DNA of 64,000 bases from Pantoea piersonii (GTDB lineage: Bacteria > Pseudomonadota > Gammaproteobacteria > Enterobacterales > Enterobacteriaceae), in NCBI RefSeq assembly GCF_003612015.1, contig NZ_RARB01000006.1:67263-131262 (forward strand), in the 5' to 3' direction. Shown in pieces: positions 34,952 to 43,515 of the stretch; position 1 is the first letter of the stretch, and every line of letters begins with the position of its first letter. Made by a program: the position numbers and the translations under genes. The notes beneath the pieces are model-generated. The model did not search any database. It was not told where the DNA came from and worked only from the letters and a program-made list of their open reading frames with translations.

Positions 34952-35506
34952 ATGCCCGATACTGACGCGCGCGCTCAGCACTGGCCTGCCTTAATGGCCC
35001 GCGCGCAGGCTGGCGACCAGGCCGCCTACAATCAGCTTCTGAAAGCGATGGTGCCCGCCATCCGCGCGCTGGTGCGCAAAAAAATCGCCAACGATGCGCT
35101 GGTTGAAGATGTGATTCAGGAGACGCTGCTGGCGATACATCGCGTGCGCCATACCTACGATCCCCGCCGCCCCTTACTGCCCTGGGTGGCGGCGATCGCG
35201 TCGGCGAGAGCGATAGACGCCCTGCGTCAGCGTGGACGGCAGTATGAAGTTCAGGATGATGACGCCCTTCACCGTCAGACGGCGGAACCCGACGAGGCCG
35301 AACCGGGCCAGGAGGCGCTAACCGACTGCCTGGGCGCGCTGCCGGTGCGCCAGCGGGAGATTGTCGAATCTGTTCATCTGCGCGAGCAGAGCCTGGCTCA
35401 GGCGGCGGCTGAGGCTAACCTTTCGCTTTCCGCGGTCAAATCGCTTTTGCACCGCGCAATGCTTAACCTGCGTAAATACGGAAGTGGTAAGCATGAGAAA
35501 TCATGA
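34952..35506 (+). CDS. ECF-type RNA polymerase sigma factor
   Basis: An alternative sigma-70 factor of the extracytoplasmic-function group, 184 residues from the ATG at 34952 (a GTG at 34943 would add three). Region 2 is at about 20-90 (AYNQLLKAMVPAIRALVRKK, EDVIQETLLAIHRVRHTYDP, LPWVAAIASARAIDALRQRG). Region 4 is at about 120-175 (CLGALPVRQREIVESVHLRE, NLSLSAVKSLLHRAMLNLRK). No good ribosome-binding site precedes either start, and the ATG lies in a small hairpin (CGGGC GAT GCCCG). It overlaps the NrsF gene by 14 nt, the classic sigma/anti-sigma arrangement, and follows the peroxiredoxin/DsbD-like pair. Confidence 0.92.
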   Translation: MPDTDARAQHWPALMARAQAGDQAAYNQLLKAMVPAIRALVRKKIANDALVEDVIQETLLAIHRVRHTYDPRRPLLPWVAAIASARAIDALRQRGRQYEVQDDDALHRQTAEPDEAEPGQEALTDCLGALPVRQREIVESVHLREQSLAQAAAEANLSLSAVKSLLHRAMLNLRKYGSGKHEKS

Positions 35507-36137
35507 CCAACTGATTGAACAACTCAGCGCTTCGGCACAGCCGGTGAGGCGCGTCTGGCCGACTCCCTGGCGCGTGGCTGGCTGGGTTGCCGCCGCGCTG
35601 CCCTGCGGCGCGCTCAGCAGCTGGGCGCTGCACAGCCGCAACACCGACTGGTCGCAGCCCGGCGCGCTACCTGCCATGGCGGCCTTGCTGCTCGCATTTA
35701 TTCTGGGCGTCAGCGCCATTGGCGGCGCCTTTACCCTCAGCCTCGCAGGACGGAAGGCGCCTCAGCTGCGATACCTCGTCCTGCTGGCGCTGGCGTGGCT
35801 GGCGCTCAACCTGGTCAATCTGACCGCCGCACAGGCGCCAGCAGGCGCAGGGCGCTTCGGCGAAGGCATCCACTGCTATCTCTTTATGCTGCTGGCGGCG
35901 TTGCCGATGATGGCGATCTCAGTGTTCAGCCTTTATCGCACCCGATCGCTTTCGCCGGAGAAAAGCCTGGCGCTGGCGGGGTGCGGCATCGCGTTTATGT
36001 CGTCAATGCTGTTGTCGCTGTGCCACAACACCCATTTGCACCTGATCGATTTCAGCATGCATCTTGCGGCAGGCCTTACCATCGTACTCCTCACCATCTT
36101 CGCGGGACGACGATGGATCCGTCTGGATCGCCGCTGA
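35493..36137 (+). CDS. nrsF: NrsF-family (DUF1109) membrane anti-sigma factor
   Basis: NrsF is the membrane-bound anti-sigma factor of SigF-type ECF sigma factors; in Caulobacter conserved cysteines in it sense heavy metal or redox stress. The 214-residue product begins MRNHDQLIEQLSASAQPVRR and has six predicted membrane helices (near residues 28-48, 58-82, 92-111, 126-146, 158-180 and 187-205). Cysteines occur in LPCGALS, GIHCYLF, LAGCGIAF and LSLCHNTHLH. It overlaps the sigma-factor gene. The longer reading frame from 35361 lies inside the sigma factor and was not used. Confidence 0.9.
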   Translation: MRNHDQLIEQLSASAQPVRRVWPTPWRVAGWVAAALPCGALSSWALHSRNTDWSQPGALPAMAALLLAFILGVSAIGGAFTLSLAGRKAPQLRYLVLLALAWLALNLVNLTAAQAPAGAGRFGEGIHCYLFMLLAALPMMAISVFSLYRTRSLSPEKSLALAGCGIAFMSSMLLSLCHNTHLHLIDFSMHLAAGLTIVLLTIFAGRRWIRLDRR

Positions 36138-36311
36138 CGACGCCGGTCGCTTTGCCGGGCTGAGAGATTTGGCGGTCCGGCAGTTTTCTTAACGCTTCCT
36201 CAACAAAATAACAACAGGCCCCGCTTTATCCTCTCCTGCCGGTGGTTTCGACTATGCTCAACAGGTGATTGATGGAAATGTCTTGTTAATTCTTATGAGG
36301 ATGAAGTTCAG

Positions 36312-36536
36312 ATGCGCAAACTGTCATATTTAGTTGTCACTCTTGGCCTGCTGATGTCCGTCGCTTCCCAGGCTGAAGCAAAAGGCTGCCTTAAAGGCGC
36401 TGCGGTGGGCGGAGCGGCGGGGCATATCAAGAATCACGCCGTTGCCGGTGCGGCAGCAGGTTGCGCCGTAGGCCATCATATGGCCAGCAAAAAAGCGAAA
36501 AAAGAAGCAGAGAAGAATCAGCAACAGGCGCAGTAA
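36312..36536 (+). CDS. Small exported Gly/Ala-rich protein
   Basis: A 74-residue protein with a signal peptide (KLSYLVVTLGLLMSVASQAE, then AKG), followed by a glycine-zipper-like segment (GAAVGGAAGHIKNHAVAGAA, then AGCAVGHH) and a Lys/Glu/Gln tail. Two Cys (GC contexts) flank the zipper. The good export signal and ATGAGGATGAAGTTCAG leader support a real gene. Glycine zippers can pack in membranes or oligomerise; function is unknown. Being next to the sigma/NrsF operon it might be one of its targets, but no shared promoter motif was confirmed. Confidence 0.75.
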   Translation: MRKLSYLVVTLGLLMSVASQAEAKGCLKGAAVGGAAGHIKNHAVAGAAAGCAVGHHMASKKAKKEAEKNQQQAQ

Positions 36537-36851
36537 TCTGCGCATCAGGGCTGCGCCTGCGGCCCTGAATCACCACGTCAGCCAGCCGCTAAAAGTCAGG
36601 TCCGCCCGCAGATCCCCCTGAAAACATTCTCCTGCTGAATAATGATATCGCGCACGCCTTGAGGGCCAGCTTATCTGTGAATAAATGCGTCCCGCCCGTT
36701 GGTTTCCGTCTGCCAGGGTGGTAGCCTTTTCCTCTCTTCTCTGTAGCCATTTCGACGAACGGCGCGACAACCTTTGCCGCTGCTGTCGAGCGATGGCGAG
36801 TCCGGTTTCTGGTCTGTTCAAGCTCGGGCTATTTACCTTCAGGACAGGCTC
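36537..36851 (+). other. Intergenic region before the NicO exporter
   Basis: No gene accepted. A 7-bp inverted repeat (TCAGGGC at 36545-36551, GCCCTGA at 36562-36568) follows the small exported protein but has no T-run. The rest should carry the promoter of the NicO gene; no metal-regulator operator was recognised. Confidence 0.4.
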
Positions 36852-37808
36852 ATGAAAAAGTACGATCTTAATAGCGTCTCAACGCTAACCCTGCTGGGCT
36901 TTGGCGGCCTGGCGGGTCTCGCTCTGCTTTACCTTTTCGCCCGGCACTGGGCCGACTTTGTGCAGTACTGCTTTTCGGTGCAGGTTTCGCTGCATCGCTA
37001 TCTGGTGCAGTACCTGCTGCTGCAGCGCGATCGGCATATCAAAGGTGGGCTGATGCTGATTGCAGGGAGTTTTATCTATGGTTTCCTGCATTCAGTCGGG
37101 CCTGGCCACGGCAAATTCGTGATTACAACCTGGCTTGCCACTCACAGAGCGCAACTCAGGGCCAGCCGACTGATTACGCTGCTGGGCAGTCTGATGCAAG
37201 GCATCGTCGCCATTCTGTTTGTGGTTATTCTCGCCGTTTCCCTGAATCTTTCGCTGGGCGATCTCAGCCTGAGCCGATACTGGATGGAAAAAGCCAGCGC
37301 ATTGCTCATTGCGGGCTTTGGTCTTGTCATGCTTTGTCGGGCTGCCGGTATCCGTCCTCTCTCGCTGCTGCCTGTCAGCGCTTCTCGCCATCAGCATAAC
37401 GGGGCTTGCGGCTGTGGACACAAACATCAGCCCGCGCCTGATGAGCTGACCGGCGGCTGGCGCAATGCGGCCTGGGTGATTGGCACCATAGGTATCCGGC
37501 CCTGCAGCGGGGCGCTGATGATCCTTGTCTTTGCTAATGCGGTGGGTATGTTTAGCTGGGGGGTGGCGGCGGTAACGGCGATGTCGCTCGGCACGGCCGC
37601 TTCAATCATGATCCTTGCCACCTTCGTGCATCATTTCAGAGAGTGGATGATTAACGTCAAGCTGCCTGGGGTGGCGCGTTACTCAGCGACGTTCGTCAGG
37701 CTGGTCCTGGCAGCGGGCGGCGTAGCGCTGATTCTTTTTGCGGCCGTGATGTTTTCTACCATCATTCCTGTCAGTACCAATGGAGACTTTATCGCAGCGG
37801 GCTGCTAA
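36852..37808 (+). CDS. NicO-family nickel/cobalt exporter (RcnA-like)
   Basis: NicO proteins export Ni or Co through the inner membrane. From the ATG at 36852 the protein has 318 residues and about six helices. The metal-path motif HSVGPGHGKFVITTWLA lies near residue 84, a Cys/His-rich loop (HQHNGACGCGHKHQ) near 182-195, and the second family motif IGIRPCSGALMILVFA near 215. It is longer than E. coli RcnA but has a shorter His loop. No RcnR-type repressor gene is adjacent. The upstream part of the open frame (from 36774) lacks a ribosome-binding site and was left out. Confidence 0.9.
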   Translation: MKKYDLNSVSTLTLLGFGGLAGLALLYLFARHWADFVQYCFSVQVSLHRYLVQYLLLQRDRHIKGGLMLIAGSFIYGFLHSVGPGHGKFVITTWLATHRAQLRASRLITLLGSLMQGIVAILFVVILAVSLNLSLGDLSLSRYWMEKASALLIAGFGLVMLCRAAGIRPLSLLPVSASRHQHNGACGCGHKHQPAPDELTGGWRNAAWVIGTIGIRPCSGALMILVFANAVGMFSWGVAAVTAMSLGTAASIMILATFVHHFREWMINVKLPGVARYSATFVRLVLAAGGVALILFAAVMFSTIIPVSTNGDFIAAGC

Positions 37809-37862
37809 AGGCCCGGCGAGCGTACTGCGGCTCTGCCGGGGCGAGGAAGGTCATGGCTGACG

Positions 37863-38732
37863 CTAGGTTTTTATCTGGCCGGTCAGCCAGAACTTTTTAT
37901 ACCGCGCGGGGGGAATGCCCACGAGATTGTGAAAGATGCGGTGAAAATTATTGACGTTATCGTACCCCACCGCGTTTGCGACTTCGGTCACGCCCAGGCT
38001 GGTACTCAGCAATAAGTTTTGCGCCTCGCCAATACGGCGGCGCGTCTGGTACTGTTTAGGCGAATAACCGGAGAAATTTTTAAACACGTGCGCCAGATAA
38101 AACTGGTTCATGTTCATCATCGCGGTGATGGAACTGAGCGCGATATCTTCTTTGTAGTGGTCATCGATGTAATCCTTAATGCGCTGGCCGAGCAGCGTAT
38201 TGCTGTCCTCCCGCTCCTGCTTGTTTTCTATCCAGATATTCCGGCACAGCAGCAGCAGAACATTCAGCAGATTATCGCCAATCTCCGCGCTGTAGAGGCG
38301 TTTACTGTTAACGTGCGCCCACATCTGATCGAACAGCTGGCTAATTTCATCGTAAAATTCACCGCTTGGCATAACGGCGGGTTGCGCGCGCGTCGTCAGC
38401 ACATTATGGGGCAAGCCATCGATTTTTAACTGCTCGACGCCGCAGCTGAAAATCAATAAATCGTCTGATGCATCCGGGCTTTCATCATGCAGGACATTGG
38501 CGTTGAACAGCATGATATCGCCTTGTTTTACGTTGTAGCGTCGCCCGTCGATGTTATAGGTACCGCTGCCGGAGCGAACGAACATGACTTCAAAGCGATC
38601 GTCGTGCTTGTGCATGACTCTGGGCAGGGCTTCCTCTTTACCTTCCGCTTTACAGATAAACGCCAGGCGAGGGCGCAAATTATTGTCGAACCCGCGAGCT
38701 GAAGGATGTTCATTAAGGCAAAAGGTAATCAT
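37863..38732 (-). CDS. AraC-family regulator, likely controlling the adjacent sugar operon
   Basis: A 289-residue transcription factor: an N-terminal cupin-like sensor at about 25-110 (MHKHDDRFEVMFVRSGSGTY, VKQGDIMLFNANVLHDE) and two C-terminal helix-turn-helix motifs at about 185-285 (IKDYIDDHYKEDIALSSITA; GVTEVANAVGYDNVNNFHRI; final PPARYKKF). AGGAG sits 5 nt before the ATG. It is divergent from the MFS-dehydrogenase-EIIA-isomerase operon and probably activates it in response to its sugar. Confidence 0.92.
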   Translation of the reverse strand: MITFCLNEHPSARGFDNNLRPRLAFICKAEGKEEALPRVMHKHDDRFEVMFVRSGSGTYNIDGRRYNVKQGDIMLFNANVLHDESPDASDDLLIFSCGVEQLKIDGLPHNVLTTRAQPAVMPSGEFYDEISQLFDQMWAHVNSKRLYSAEIGDNLLNVLLLLCRNIWIENKQEREDSNTLLGQRIKDYIDDHYKEDIALSSITAMMNMNQFYLAHVFKNFSGYSPKQYQTRRRIGEAQNLLLSTSLGVTEVANAVGYDNVNNFHRIFHNLVGIPPARYKKFWLTGQIKT

Positions 38733-39553
38733 GATCGCTCCTGTAGTATGCGCTGCTATTCTTACACGAGTTTTTTCTGCCGGTAATCATCAATTTTGCT
38801 TTTTACCCTAATTCAGACAATTGATAAATCAGGCTTTGCTGATGGTATGACATCAAGGAATGATGATTATTGTTTTCCTGAAACGAGGACAAAAACAATT
38901 TTGAACCTCGTCACACTTTTATTTTGATCAAAATCCATGCGCCCGCTTACCCCCTCTTCGATGCTGTAAAGGCGAAATATCAGTAGCCCTCTTTTGTTTA
39001 GGGTTATCTCCACCATAAAAAGGCAAATATCATCAAAATTGCTCTGGTGACGGAAGTGAGCAAAGCCCACTATTGTTAATAAACATTAATGCGCGTTCGA
39101 AATAAAAATAGCCGTTCTCAGATGCCGCCTTGCGCTGGCGTCAGGGCGCCTCTTCTATAGTTAACTCGCCTTTATTTAACTCTCCCGGTTTGTTAATAAA
39201 ACCGCTAAGCGACCCTCTTTTTTAGCTTGTCTTCATTCTTGCTATGTCAATCAACAATGTATGCCCTGTGACGATTATCACTCTATTTTGTGCTTTTTGA
39301 TTCGAATCTTTGATCCTCAACACGGAGTAAAATAGCACAGCCTGGCGTGACTGGCTTTTAATCTTCACTTTGATGTAACTTTGCTGCAACCATAAAGATT
39401 CCTGCATTACATTATGCGGTTAGCTAAAAAATAATATTTACACTCGACGTACTAATTACATGTTCTCATTCAGGCTGCCATAAATTTACTGGTCGATGCT
39501 GGCCATGAAAAATGGCGTGCGACGGTTTTACCTTACTACCAGATGGAACAGAT
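38733..39553. promoter_or_regulatory. Long divergent control region of the AraC/sugar operon
   Basis: This stretch of about 820 bp is AT-rich with no accepted gene. It contains a perfect 14-bp palindrome (ATTTTGATCAAAAT, 38921-38934) and a near-consensus CRP site (39267-39282). The size suggests several regulator sites and a long leader before the MFS gene. Confidence 0.6.
39267..39282 (+). promoter_or_regulatory. Candidate CRP-cAMP binding site
   Basis: TGTGACGATTATCACT matches the CRP core TGTGA-N6-TCACA at nine of ten positions. It lies about 270 nt upstream of the sugar-porter start, fitting catabolite control of the operon. Confidence 0.6.
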
Positions 39554-40963
39554 ATGTATAATAAAACCAACCTACAAAACCCTCAGCGTATGCGGTTAAT
39601 CACCATCGTCTCAACGATAGGTGGTTTATGCTTCGGTTACGATACCGGCGTTATTTCCGGCGCGCTTATCTTTATGAAGTACGACCTTCACCTGACGGCC
39701 TCCCAGGAAGGTTTTATCACTTCCTTTTTATTATTTGGCGCGGCGTTAGGTTCCCTGTTCGGCGGTTATTTATCAGACAAGCAGGGCCGCCGTAAAAATT
39801 TATTATGGGTCGCCGCTATTTTTATTTTCGGCGCATTAGGTACCGCCTTCGCCTGGGATGTTCCGTCCATGATCGCGGCCCGATTTGTTCTGGGCTTAGC
39901 GGTAGGTTGTGCCTCGGTCACCGTACCCATCTACATCTCCGAACTGGCGCGCGCCGATCAGCGTGAAAGCCTGGTGACGGTTAACGAACTGATGATCGTC
40001 ACCGGACAGTTCCTGGCCTATTCCGTCAATGCGGCCATTGTGAACCTCTATCCTGAAATGCAGCACAACTGGCGCATTATGCTGGCTATTCCGGCGCTGC
40101 CGGGCGCGCTGCTGTGGGTGGGCATGTTAATGATGCCTGAATCCCCGCGCTTCTTTATTCGCAAAGGGCAAACCGAAAAAGCGGTAAAGGTCCTTAAAAC
40201 ATTACGTCTGCCGGAAGAAGTGGATCGCGAAGTTAAAGAGATTCAGCAAATCGTTAAAGCGGATGAGGTGAAATTCAACCTGCTGGCCGAACTGAAAAAC
40301 CGCTGGGTTATCCAGCTCATCTTAATCGGGCTGATGATCGTCCTGGCTACCCGCGTCACAGGCGTTAACACCATCATGTACTACGCGCCCACCGTGCTGA
40401 AAGCGGCCGGTCTCGGCGATGCGGCGGCAGTGACCGGCGCAGTGGCGAACGGCGTTATTTCTGTACTGGCAACCCTGCTGGGCATGGCGCTGATAGGCAA
40501 ATACTCGCGCCGCAAGATGTTTTTTACCGGCCAGGCAGGCGTAACGGTTAGCCTGGTGCTTATCGGTCTGGCATTTAAAGTCTTTTTCCATACAGAAACC
40601 CTCAACGGTGTGGAGACGCTTCACGCTAATTTTGCCAACGCGCCCTACGTTATTCTCGCCTTGATGCTGGTCTTTCTGGTGTTTATGCAGGGCTGGATTG
40701 CACCGGTATTCTGGCTGATGTTAGCGGAGATCTACCCATTAAGAATGCGCGGCGCGGGGATGGGCTTCGCCGTATTTGGCCTGTGGATCTTTGACTTTAT
40801 CATTCAGTCCATCTTCCCCTTCCTGTTAAGCCATTACGGCGGCGGTATGACCTTTGGCTTCTTCGGCGCGACCAACGTGATCATGCTTATTCTGCTGGTG
40901 AAATATTTGCCGGAGACGCGTGGCCTGACATTAGAACAGATTGAAAAGAAATTTCGCTTTTAA
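39554..40963 (+). CDS. Sugar/polyol:H+ symporter of the MFS sugar-porter family
   Basis: A 12-helix inner-membrane transporter of the XylE/GalP/IolT family, 469 residues from the ATG at 39554 (GGAACAGAT ribosome-binding site). Family signatures: GGLCFGYDTGVISGAL in helix 1, GGYLSDKQGRRKN after helix 2, PIYISELARADQRE, PESPRFFIRKG after helix 6, and PETRGLTLEQIE at the C-terminus. Q/N residues in TGVNTIMYYAPTVLKAAG (helix 7) fit a sugar or inositol ligand. It is the first gene of an operon with a Gfo/Idh/MocA dehydrogenase, suggesting import of an inositol-like or unusual sugar. Confidence 0.93.
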   Translation: MYNKTNLQNPQRMRLITIVSTIGGLCFGYDTGVISGALIFMKYDLHLTASQEGFITSFLLFGAALGSLFGGYLSDKQGRRKNLLWVAAIFIFGALGTAFAWDVPSMIAARFVLGLAVGCASVTVPIYISELARADQRESLVTVNELMIVTGQFLAYSVNAAIVNLYPEMQHNWRIMLAIPALPGALLWVGMLMMPESPRFFIRKGQTEKAVKVLKTLRLPEEVDREVKEIQQIVKADEVKFNLLAELKNRWVIQLILIGLMIVLATRVTGVNTIMYYAPTVLKAAGLGDAAAVTGAVANGVISVLATLLGMALIGKYSRRKMFFTGQAGVTVSLVLIGLAFKVFFHTETLNGVETLHANFANAPYVILALMLVFLVFMQGWIAPVFWLMLAEIYPLRMRGAGMGFAVFGLWIFDFIIQSIFPFLLSHYGGGMTFGFFGATNVIMLILLVKYLPETRGLTLEQIEKKFRF

Positions 40964-40978
40964 TATGAGGATTATTAA

Positions 40979-41989
40979 ATGACTGTCAAAATCGGTTTAA
41001 TTGGTCTGGGTATGATTGGCCGGGATCATCTGAAACGTTTTCACAATGTAATTTCTGGCGCGGAAGTGACGGCGGTTTGCGACATCAACCGTGCGGCCGC
41101 GGATGCGGTTGCCAGCGAATATGGCGCTACCGCATTTTATGACGCAGAAGAGATGATTCATTCCGAGCTGGTCGATGCGGTATTTATCTGCTCTATTGGC
41201 CCGGTGCACAAAACGCAAATTCTGGCCGCTTTTAACGCAGGCAAGCCGGTATTTTGCGAAAAACCGCTGACGCCGACCGCTGATGAATCAAAAGAAATTA
41301 TTGAAGCAGAAGTGAAAGCGGGCAAGCGCCTGCTGCAGCTGGGCTTTATGCGCCGTTTCGACCCCGGCTATCAGGCGCTGAAGCACGCCATCGACAGCGG
41401 CGAGCCTGGCGACGTGATGTTAATTCACTGCGCGCACCGTAATCCCTCTGTGCCGGAAAGCTACACGCTGGAGATGGCGATCAATGATTCAGCGACCCAT
41501 GAAATTGACATTATTCGTTATCTGCTGAACGAGAACATTACGTCCGTTCGCGTTGACAAGCCTCGTAAAAAAACCAGCCGCGCGCTGCCGCATTTGCAGG
41601 ATCCGCTTATCGTCATTTTTGAGACCGAATCGGGCGTGCGCATTGACGATGAGCTGTTTGTGAACTGCCATTATGGCTATGACATCCGCTGCGAGGTCGT
41701 CGGTGAGAATGCCGTTATCGCGCTGAACGAACAGCAGTTAATTAACACGCGTTCGCTTCATGGCAATGCGCACCATATTGCTCAATCCTGTATGGAGCGT
41801 TTCGCCACGGCTTACGACCGTGAAGTGCAGCACTTTGTCGACAGCGTGCGCGACGGCCGCGAAATGAGCGGACCGTCGTCCTGGGATGGTTATGTTGTGG
41901 CGCTGGTCTGCGACGCTGGTCTGGCTTCGCTGAAAGATGGCGAAAAACACGACGTCGTCATTCCGCAACAGCCGTCGCTTTATCGCTGA
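40979..41989 (+). CDS. Gfo/Idh/MocA-family dehydrogenase (inositol 2-dehydrogenase-like)
   Basis: An NAD(P)-dependent sugar or inositol dehydrogenase of 336 residues. The Rossmann motif GLIGLGMIGRDH lies at about 6-17, the catalytic Lys in FCEKPLTPTADES near 93, and the D-x3-H pair in INDSATHEIDIIRYLL near 173. These fit IolG-like enzymes that oxidise myo- or scyllo-inositol, but related enzymes act on many sugars, so the substrate is open. It starts 15 nt after the porter gene. Confidence 0.9.
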   Translation: MTVKIGLIGLGMIGRDHLKRFHNVISGAEVTAVCDINRAAADAVASEYGATAFYDAEEMIHSELVDAVFICSIGPVHKTQILAAFNAGKPVFCEKPLTPTADESKEIIEAEVKAGKRLLQLGFMRRFDPGYQALKHAIDSGEPGDVMLIHCAHRNPSVPESYTLEMAINDSATHEIDIIRYLLNENITSVRVDKPRKKTSRALPHLQDPLIVIFETESGVRIDDELFVNCHYGYDIRCEVVGENAVIALNEQQLINTRSLHGNAHHIAQSCMERFATAYDREVQHFVDSVRDGREMSGPSSWDGYVVALVCDAGLASLKDGEKHDVVIPQQPSLYR

Positions 41990-42023
41990 AATACTTCTTC
42001 TCGCTTTTTGTGAGGGACTAATA

Positions 42024-42452
42024 ATGTTGAAACTGACGGCAGATTCACTGCATTTGCAGTGTCGGGCAGCGAATAAAAACGAAGCCATTAAAATTGCCGC
42101 TGACGCGCTGGAAAAAGCCGGTTATGTGAAACCGGGTTTCCTGCACGGCATGCTGGCACGCGAAAAAAGCGTCTCTACCTATATCGGCGCAGGTATCGCG
42201 TTTCCTCATTGTGCTAAAGAGAACCTTGATCTGGTGATCAAAACGGGTTTTCAGGTTTTTCAGTTTCCACACGGCGTCGGCTGGGGAAACGGGAAAGTGG
42301 TTTTCGTGATGGTAGCCGTAGCCGCTTCAAGGAATGAACATATTCAGGTGCTGGCGGACATCGCAGATCTGTTAGGCGATGAAGTAAAAACGACCTTATT
42401 AGCCAGCGCAAAAACCAAAGAAGAATTTATTAGTCTGTTTGAGAAAGCGTAA
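42024..42452 (+). CDS. Stand-alone PTS EIIA-like protein (mannitol/fructose type)
   Basis: A 142-residue PTS_EIIA_2-type domain with the phosphorylatable His at about residue 62 in GAGIAFPHC, and LFVMVAVAASRNEHIQVLAD-like core (here VVFVMVAVAASRNEHIQVLA). The ATG at 42024 follows GAGGG. No EIIB or EIIC gene is nearby, and the operon's transporter is an MFS symporter that does not use phosphotransfer. It may therefore be a regulatory EIIA that links PTS phosphorylation to the operon, or a small kinase-like partner of the enzymes. This is inference. Confidence 0.85.
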   Translation: MLKLTADSLHLQCRAANKNEAIKIAADALEKAGYVKPGFLHGMLAREKSVSTYIGAGIAFPHCAKENLDLVIKTGFQVFQFPHGVGWGNGKVVFVMVAVAASRNEHIQVLADIADLLGDEVKTTLLASAKTKEEFISLFEKA

Positions 42453-42479
42453 TTAACGCACCAGATGAAGGAACAAATA

Positions 42480-43421
42480 ATGAAACTTGCTTTATGTACG
42501 GATGTTCTGGCGGATTTGTCCTTCCCGGCAATGCTGGATAAAGTTAAAAGCTACGGCATTGATGGCGTCGAGATGACCGCTGGCGGCTGGTCGCCGTGTC
42601 CGCATGTGAAAACCGAAGAGCTGCTGGCCTCCCCAGAAAAACTGGAAAAGTTCAAACAAGAGCTGGCCGAACGTGAGATGCGCATCGTAGCGCTGAACTG
42701 CTCAGGTAACCCGCTGGCGCCCGGCGAGCTGGGTGAAACCCATACCAAAAGCAGCTATCGCGCCGTTGAGCTGGCTGGCAAGCTCGGCGTGAAAAAAATC
42801 GTGATGATGAGCGGCCTGCCGGGTGGCGGACCGGAAGACCGCGTGCCGAACTGGATCACCTCTACCATCTCCTGGCCAGATTACATGCCTGGCGTGATTG
42901 TTTATCAGTGGAATGAAGTGGCTATTCCCTGGTGGAAAAAGTTTGTGCAGCACGCTAAACAGCACGGCGTAGAACAGATCGCACTCGAAGAGTTTCCGAG
43001 CCAGCTGGTCTACAACCCGTCGACGCTGCTGCGTCTGCGTAACGCCGTCGACGATATTATCGGCATGAACCTTGACCCGTCGCATCTGATTGCAATGGGC
43101 GCTGACCCGATTGCCGCTGCGCGTAAACTCGAAGGGGCGATCTTCCACGTCCATGGCAAAGATGCGCGTATTGAGCGTGGACTGGCGGATATTGATGGCC
43201 TGATGGAGTACCAGCCGGTAACCAACACTAAAACCCGCACCTGGAACTATGTGGCAGTAGGATGCGGTCAGGATCTGCAGTGGTGGAAAGAGTTTTTCTC
43301 AGTGCTGCGCATGACCGGTTATGATGGCGACGTATCGCTGGAGATGGAAGATCTCACCATGAGCGTTGAGGCGGGTCTTCGCACGTCAATCGACGCGCTG
43401 AATGTAAGTATCAGCCGTTGA
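42480..43421 (+). CDS. TIM-barrel sugar isomerase/epimerase (xylose-isomerase-like)
   Basis: A 313-residue metal-dependent isomerase or epimerase of the AP_endonuc_2/IolE-IolI type. Likely metal ligands are the Glu in IALEEFPSQLVYN, the Asp/His in MNLDPSHLIAMGADP, the His in FHVHGKDARIERG and the Glu in DVSLEMEDLTM. The ATG at 42480 has AAGGA 8 nt upstream; an ATG at 42465 is a less likely start. It ends the operon, followed by a strong terminator. With the dehydrogenase it would convert the imported sugar through a keto intermediate. Confidence 0.88.
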   Translation: MKLALCTDVLADLSFPAMLDKVKSYGIDGVEMTAGGWSPCPHVKTEELLASPEKLEKFKQELAEREMRIVALNCSGNPLAPGELGETHTKSSYRAVELAGKLGVKKIVMMSGLPGGGPEDRVPNWITSTISWPDYMPGVIVYQWNEVAIPWWKKFVQHAKQHGVEQIALEEFPSQLVYNPSTLLRLRNAVDDIIGMNLDPSHLIAMGADPIAAARKLEGAIFHVHGKDARIERGLADIDGLMEYQPVTNTKTRTWNYVAVGCGQDLQWWKEFFSVLRMTGYDGDVSLEMEDLTMSVEAGLRTSIDALNVSISR

Positions 43422-43459
43422 CAGCCGGGCGCTGAAGTAAGAACAAGCGCGTCCTACAG

Positions 43460-43502
43460 AAGCCTGACAATAATGTCCGATTATTGTCAGGCTTAAACTT
43501 TT
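43460..43502 (+). terminator. Intrinsic terminator of the sugar operon
   Basis: A perfect 15-bp stem (43460-43474 with 43480-43494, loop GTCCG) is followed by AAACTTTTT. It lies between the isomerase gene and the convergent LysR gene. Confidence 0.92.
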
Positions 43503-43515
43503 TATGGGCCCCTAG

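Noticed and set aside
36545..36568. Inverted repeat after the small exported protein as terminator
   Set aside because: Seven-bp stem with a 10-nt loop but no T-run on either strand.
42480..43421. TIM-barrel isomerase as the missing FrlC
   Set aside because: It lies in another operon 15 kb away and is longer than FrlC (313 against about 276 residues); its sequence reads as a general sugar isomerase/epimerase.
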